The notes beneath the pieces are model-generated. The model searched no databases, had not been told where the DNA came from, and was given only the letters and a program-made list of their open reading frames with translations. From assembly GCA_031282705.1 (NCBI GenBank), contig JAITDF010000601.1:1-6846 (forward strand): a DNA stretch of 6,846 nt, in the 5' to 3' direction. The stretch comes from Opitutaceae bacterium (lineage in GTDB: Bacteria; Verrucomicrobiota; Verrucomicrobiia; Opitutales; Opitutaceae). How positions within the stretch are numbered: the first letter of the stretch is position 1; the number at the start of each line of letters is the position of its first letter. Both the position numbers and the translations under genes were made by a program. Shown here piece by piece: positions 5,664 through 6,846 of this stretch.

Positions 5664-6590
5664 TTAACCGTGGCCGAAGGTGACGACATCCAGCGTCAGG
5701 CAGCCGGCGCGCCGCAGCACGCCGGCACAACTGTTGAGCGTTGAGCCCGTGGTGAAAACATCATCGACAAGCATGTAATGTCGGCCGGGAGTTATGACGG
5801 CGCCGGGGGCGAGTGCAAAGGCATTTTTCAAGTTCGCCCGCCGGGTCTTCCGGCCGAAAGCCGTCTGCGAGGCGGTGTCCGCCGCGCGGCGCAGAAGCTC
5901 CTCCACGCGCGTCGCGCCGCCGGCCTCGCGCGCCAGGCGTTCCGCCAGCATGCGGCTCTGGTTGAACCCGCGCTCGCGCTCCTTGCGCGGATGCAGCGGC
6001 ACCGGCACGAGCGCCGCGCCGCGCACGAAACGCAGCACGCCCTCCGCCCGCCGCGCCAGCGCCGCCATGTCGTCGAGCACGTGGAGGCCCTTGTGGTATT
6101 TCAACTCGTGCACGAGCGCGCGCGCCGCGCCCTTCATCAGCACCACCGTGCGCCCCTCGCGATAGGCCGGGGCCAGCCCGTCGCAATGCGGGCAAAGCCG
6201 CGCCCCGCCCCGCAACGCCTCCTCCGCGAATACTCCGTAAAACGGATATCCGCAGGTCGTGCAGCACGGCTCGCGCACGATCTTGATTTTCTCCGCGCAC
6301 CTCGCGCAGACATGGCGGAGCGGCGGCGGCGGCGATGGCGGCGATGGTGGCGACGATGACAGCGGCGACGACGATGGCGATGGCGACGGCGGTGGTGGCG
6401 ACGATGGCAGTGGCGGCGGTGGCGGTAGCGGCGGCGGCCCGCCTGTCCAGCCCGGTTCGCCCGGCTCGGAATCCTCCACGATGTCCCCGCAGCCCACGCA
6501 CACCCGCGGGAAAATCACATCCGCCACGGCGCGAAGGATTTTTCGCGAACCCTGCGAAAGCCGCCGGCCGGTTGGTTGAAATAAAGACAT
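5664..6590 (-). CDS. comF: ComF family protein (phosphoribosyltransferase-like) with Pro/Ser-rich insertion
   Basis: A 308-residue ComF/GntX-type protein, associated with uptake and handling of transforming DNA in competent bacteria and acting in the cytoplasm. The N-terminal metal-binding region has Cys pairs C31-x2-C34, C95-x2-C98, C110-x2-C113 and C133-x2-C136. The C-terminal phosphoribosyltransferase fold shows HELKYHKG (161-168), VPVPLHPRKERERGFNQS (195-212) and the PRPP-loop LVDDVFTTGSTLN (274-286), all as in the family. Typical ComF proteins are about 220-260 residues; the excess is a Pro/Ser-rich stretch at about 49-90 that separates the first Cys pair from the second. The ATG at 6590 is supported by an AGAGG ribosome site 7 bases upstream. 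An ATG at 6842 in the same frame would read through a palindromic repeat and is rejected. It is probably the first gene of comF-accD-folC. Confidence 0.93.
   Translation of the reverse strand: MSLFQPTGRRLSQGSRKILRAVADVIFPRVCVGCGDIVEDSEPGEPGWTGGPPPLPPPPPLPSSPPPPSPSPSSSPLSSSPPSPPSPPPPLRHVCARCAEKIKIVREPCCTTCGYPFYGVFAEEALRGGARLCPHCDGLAPAYREGRTVVLMKGAARALVHELKYHKGLHVLDDMAALARRAEGVLRFVRGAALVPVPLHPRKERERGFNQSRMLAERLAREAGGATRVEELLRRAADTASQTAFGRKTRRANLKNAFALAPGAVITPGRHYMLVDDVFTTGSTLNSCAGVLRRAGCLTLDVVTFGHG
6318..6443. repeat. Trinucleotide/hexanucleotide low-complexity tract inside comF
   Basis: The plus strand is an irregular run of GGC, GAT, GAC, GGT and AGT triplets, with recurring GGCGAT and GACGAT hexamers. 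On the coding strand this becomes CCG/CCA/TCG/TCA codons, giving the Pro/Ser insertion at about residues 50-91 of ComF. The repetition is in register with the codons. It has the look of microsatellite expansion within a coding region rather than a conserved domain. Confidence 0.8.
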
Positions 6591-6597
6591 CAGGGAA

Positions 6598-6602
6598 CCT
6601 CT
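6598..6602 (-). promoter_or_regulatory. Shine-Dalgarno site of comF
   Basis: AGAGG on the minus strand lies 7 bases before the ATG at 6590. It is the only convincing ribosome-binding sequence in the window and fixes the comF start in preference to the ATG at 6842. Confidence 0.65.
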
Positions 6603-6617
6603 AAAAATTCCATTTTG

Positions 6618-6663
6618 AACAGAAGGAAACAAAGGAAACGAAGATAAAAAACAAAGAAAACCC
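6618..6663 (+). repeat. A/G-rich low-complexity stretch upstream of comF
   Basis: The plus strand is nearly pure A and G with scattered C, containing repeated GGAAAC (AAGGAAAC at 6623-6630 and 6633-6640) and AAAGAAAA-like words. On the transcribed strand it is a T-rich leader before comF. No clean promoter boxes are seen in it. Its simple, repetitive wording resembles dispersed intergenic repeat DNA, but this cannot be tested here. Confidence 0.4.
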
Positions 6664-6690
6664 TGGTTTAACGGCCGGCTTGAAATTGTT

Positions 6691-6812
6691 TTACTGACTG
6701 ATGTTACGCAGTCGGCAGATTTTGGTAGCCGCGAGCACCACGAGGCAAACGACGGCGGTCTCGGCGAGACCGCCCAACCAAAATCTGCCGACTGCGTAAC
6801 ATCAGTCAGTAA
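6691..6812. mobile_element. MITE-like palindromic element with perfect 36-bp terminal inverted repeats
   Basis: The left arm (6691-6726, beginning TTACTGACTGATGTTACGCA) is the exact reverse complement of the right arm (6777-6812, ending ACATCAGTCAGTAA), 36 of 36 bases. The 50-base centre has no reading frame and contains its own perfect 9-bp hairpin (6754-6774). Outside the arms complementarity stops at once (T6690 versus C6813). No target-site duplication is obvious in the flanks (AATTGTT versus CCACGGA). A non-coding, 122-base element with long exact terminal repeats fits a miniature transposable element mobilised by a transposase elsewhere. A very strong transcript hairpin with a regulatory or terminator role upstream of comF is the alternative. 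The inverted repeat itself is certain; its class is inference. Confidence 0.65.
6754..6774. repeat. Nested 9-bp hairpin at the centre of the palindromic element
   Basis: GGCGGTCTC (6754-6762) and GAGACCGCC (6766-6774) pair perfectly around a three-base GGC loop. With the outer 36-bp arms, a transcript of either strand could fold into a long stem capped by an internal bulged region and this inner stem. No T-run follows it directly. Confidence 0.85.
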
Positions 6813-6813
6813 C

Positions 6814-6830
6814 CACGGATGGGCACGGAT
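6814..6830. repeat. CACGGAT direct repeat at 10-base spacing
   Basis: CACGGAT occurs at 6814-6820 and 6824-6830, separated by GGG, beginning one base after the end of the palindromic element. It could be part of a dispersed intergenic repeat into which the element inserted, or a helical-turn-spaced binding site. Nothing in the window decides between these. Confidence 0.45.
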
Positions 6831-6846
6831 AAAAAACTTCAAAACG

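Noticed and set aside
3117..5667. Long plus-strand open frames (406 and 417 residues) opposite folC and accD
   Set aside because: They are antisense shadows of two certain housekeeping genes, with Gly/Arg/Ala-biased composition and no domain signs.
6259..6604. Plus-strand Gly/Asp-rich and Ala/Met/Thr-rich small frames over the comF repeat
   Set aside because: They are only alternative readings of the triplet repeat. ComF on the other strand has the conserved Cys pairs and PRPP loop on both sides of it.
6691..6812. Integron attC site or CRISPR repeat
   Set aside because: The arms lack the attC core-site consensus pairs, and there is only one inverted pair without regularly spaced direct repeats, so neither applies.
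6591..6842. Extended comF start at the ATG at 6842
   Set aside because: The extra 84 residues read straight through the perfect inverted repeat and low-complexity DNA, while the ATG at 6590 has a Shine-Dalgarno and family-like N-terminus.

Overview
The window is GC-rich and every convincing gene lies on the minus strand, so it is read from the high coordinates to the low ones. The order is comF, accD, folC, a heparinase II/III-family protein, and the start of a sodium:solute symporter that runs off the left edge. The gene set, the extreme GC bias, the scarcity of Shine-Dalgarno sequences and the AccD sequence suggest a verrucomicrobial bacterium of the Opitutaceae type. That placement is an inference from composition and protein style, not from a search.

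Right part (4682-6590): a housekeeping cluster. ComF (phosphoribosyltransferase-like DNA-uptake/competence protein) is followed after 97 bases by AccD (carboxyltransferase beta subunit of acetyl-CoA carboxylase). AccD is followed after 4 bases by FolC (folylpolyglutamate/dihydrofolate synthase). The accD-folC pairing is a classic arrangement, also seen in E. coli. Three details stand out. AccD has lost three of the four zinc-ribbon cysteines. FolC carries an N-terminal extension of about 88 residues rich in Pro and His. ComF has a Pro/Ser insertion of about 40 residues inside its zinc-ribbon region. Both low-complexity protein segments are encoded by DNA that is G-rich on the plus strand.

Middle (2724-3122): a 399-base gap between folC and the heparinase-family gene. 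It holds a G-rich low-complexity tract, two short palindromes, a GACGAAA tandem repeat and a cluster of GTTTGCC repeats, but no convincing gene.

Left part (1-2723): a secreted heparinase II/III-like polysaccharide lyase followed by a sodium-coupled solute transporter. This looks like a small polyuronide or glycosaminoglycan use locus: cleavage outside the cytoplasm, then uptake of a product.

Right edge (6591-6846): the region upstream of comF contains a striking 122-base element with perfect 36-base terminal inverted repeats and a nested 9-bp hairpin. It resembles a MITE or another dispersed palindromic element and is flanked by further repeat-like intergenic DNA. It is the strongest unexplained non-coding structure here. 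I do not see a complete new biological system in the window. The unusual features are the palindromic element, the zinc-ribbon-less AccD and the low-complexity expansions in two housekeeping genes.
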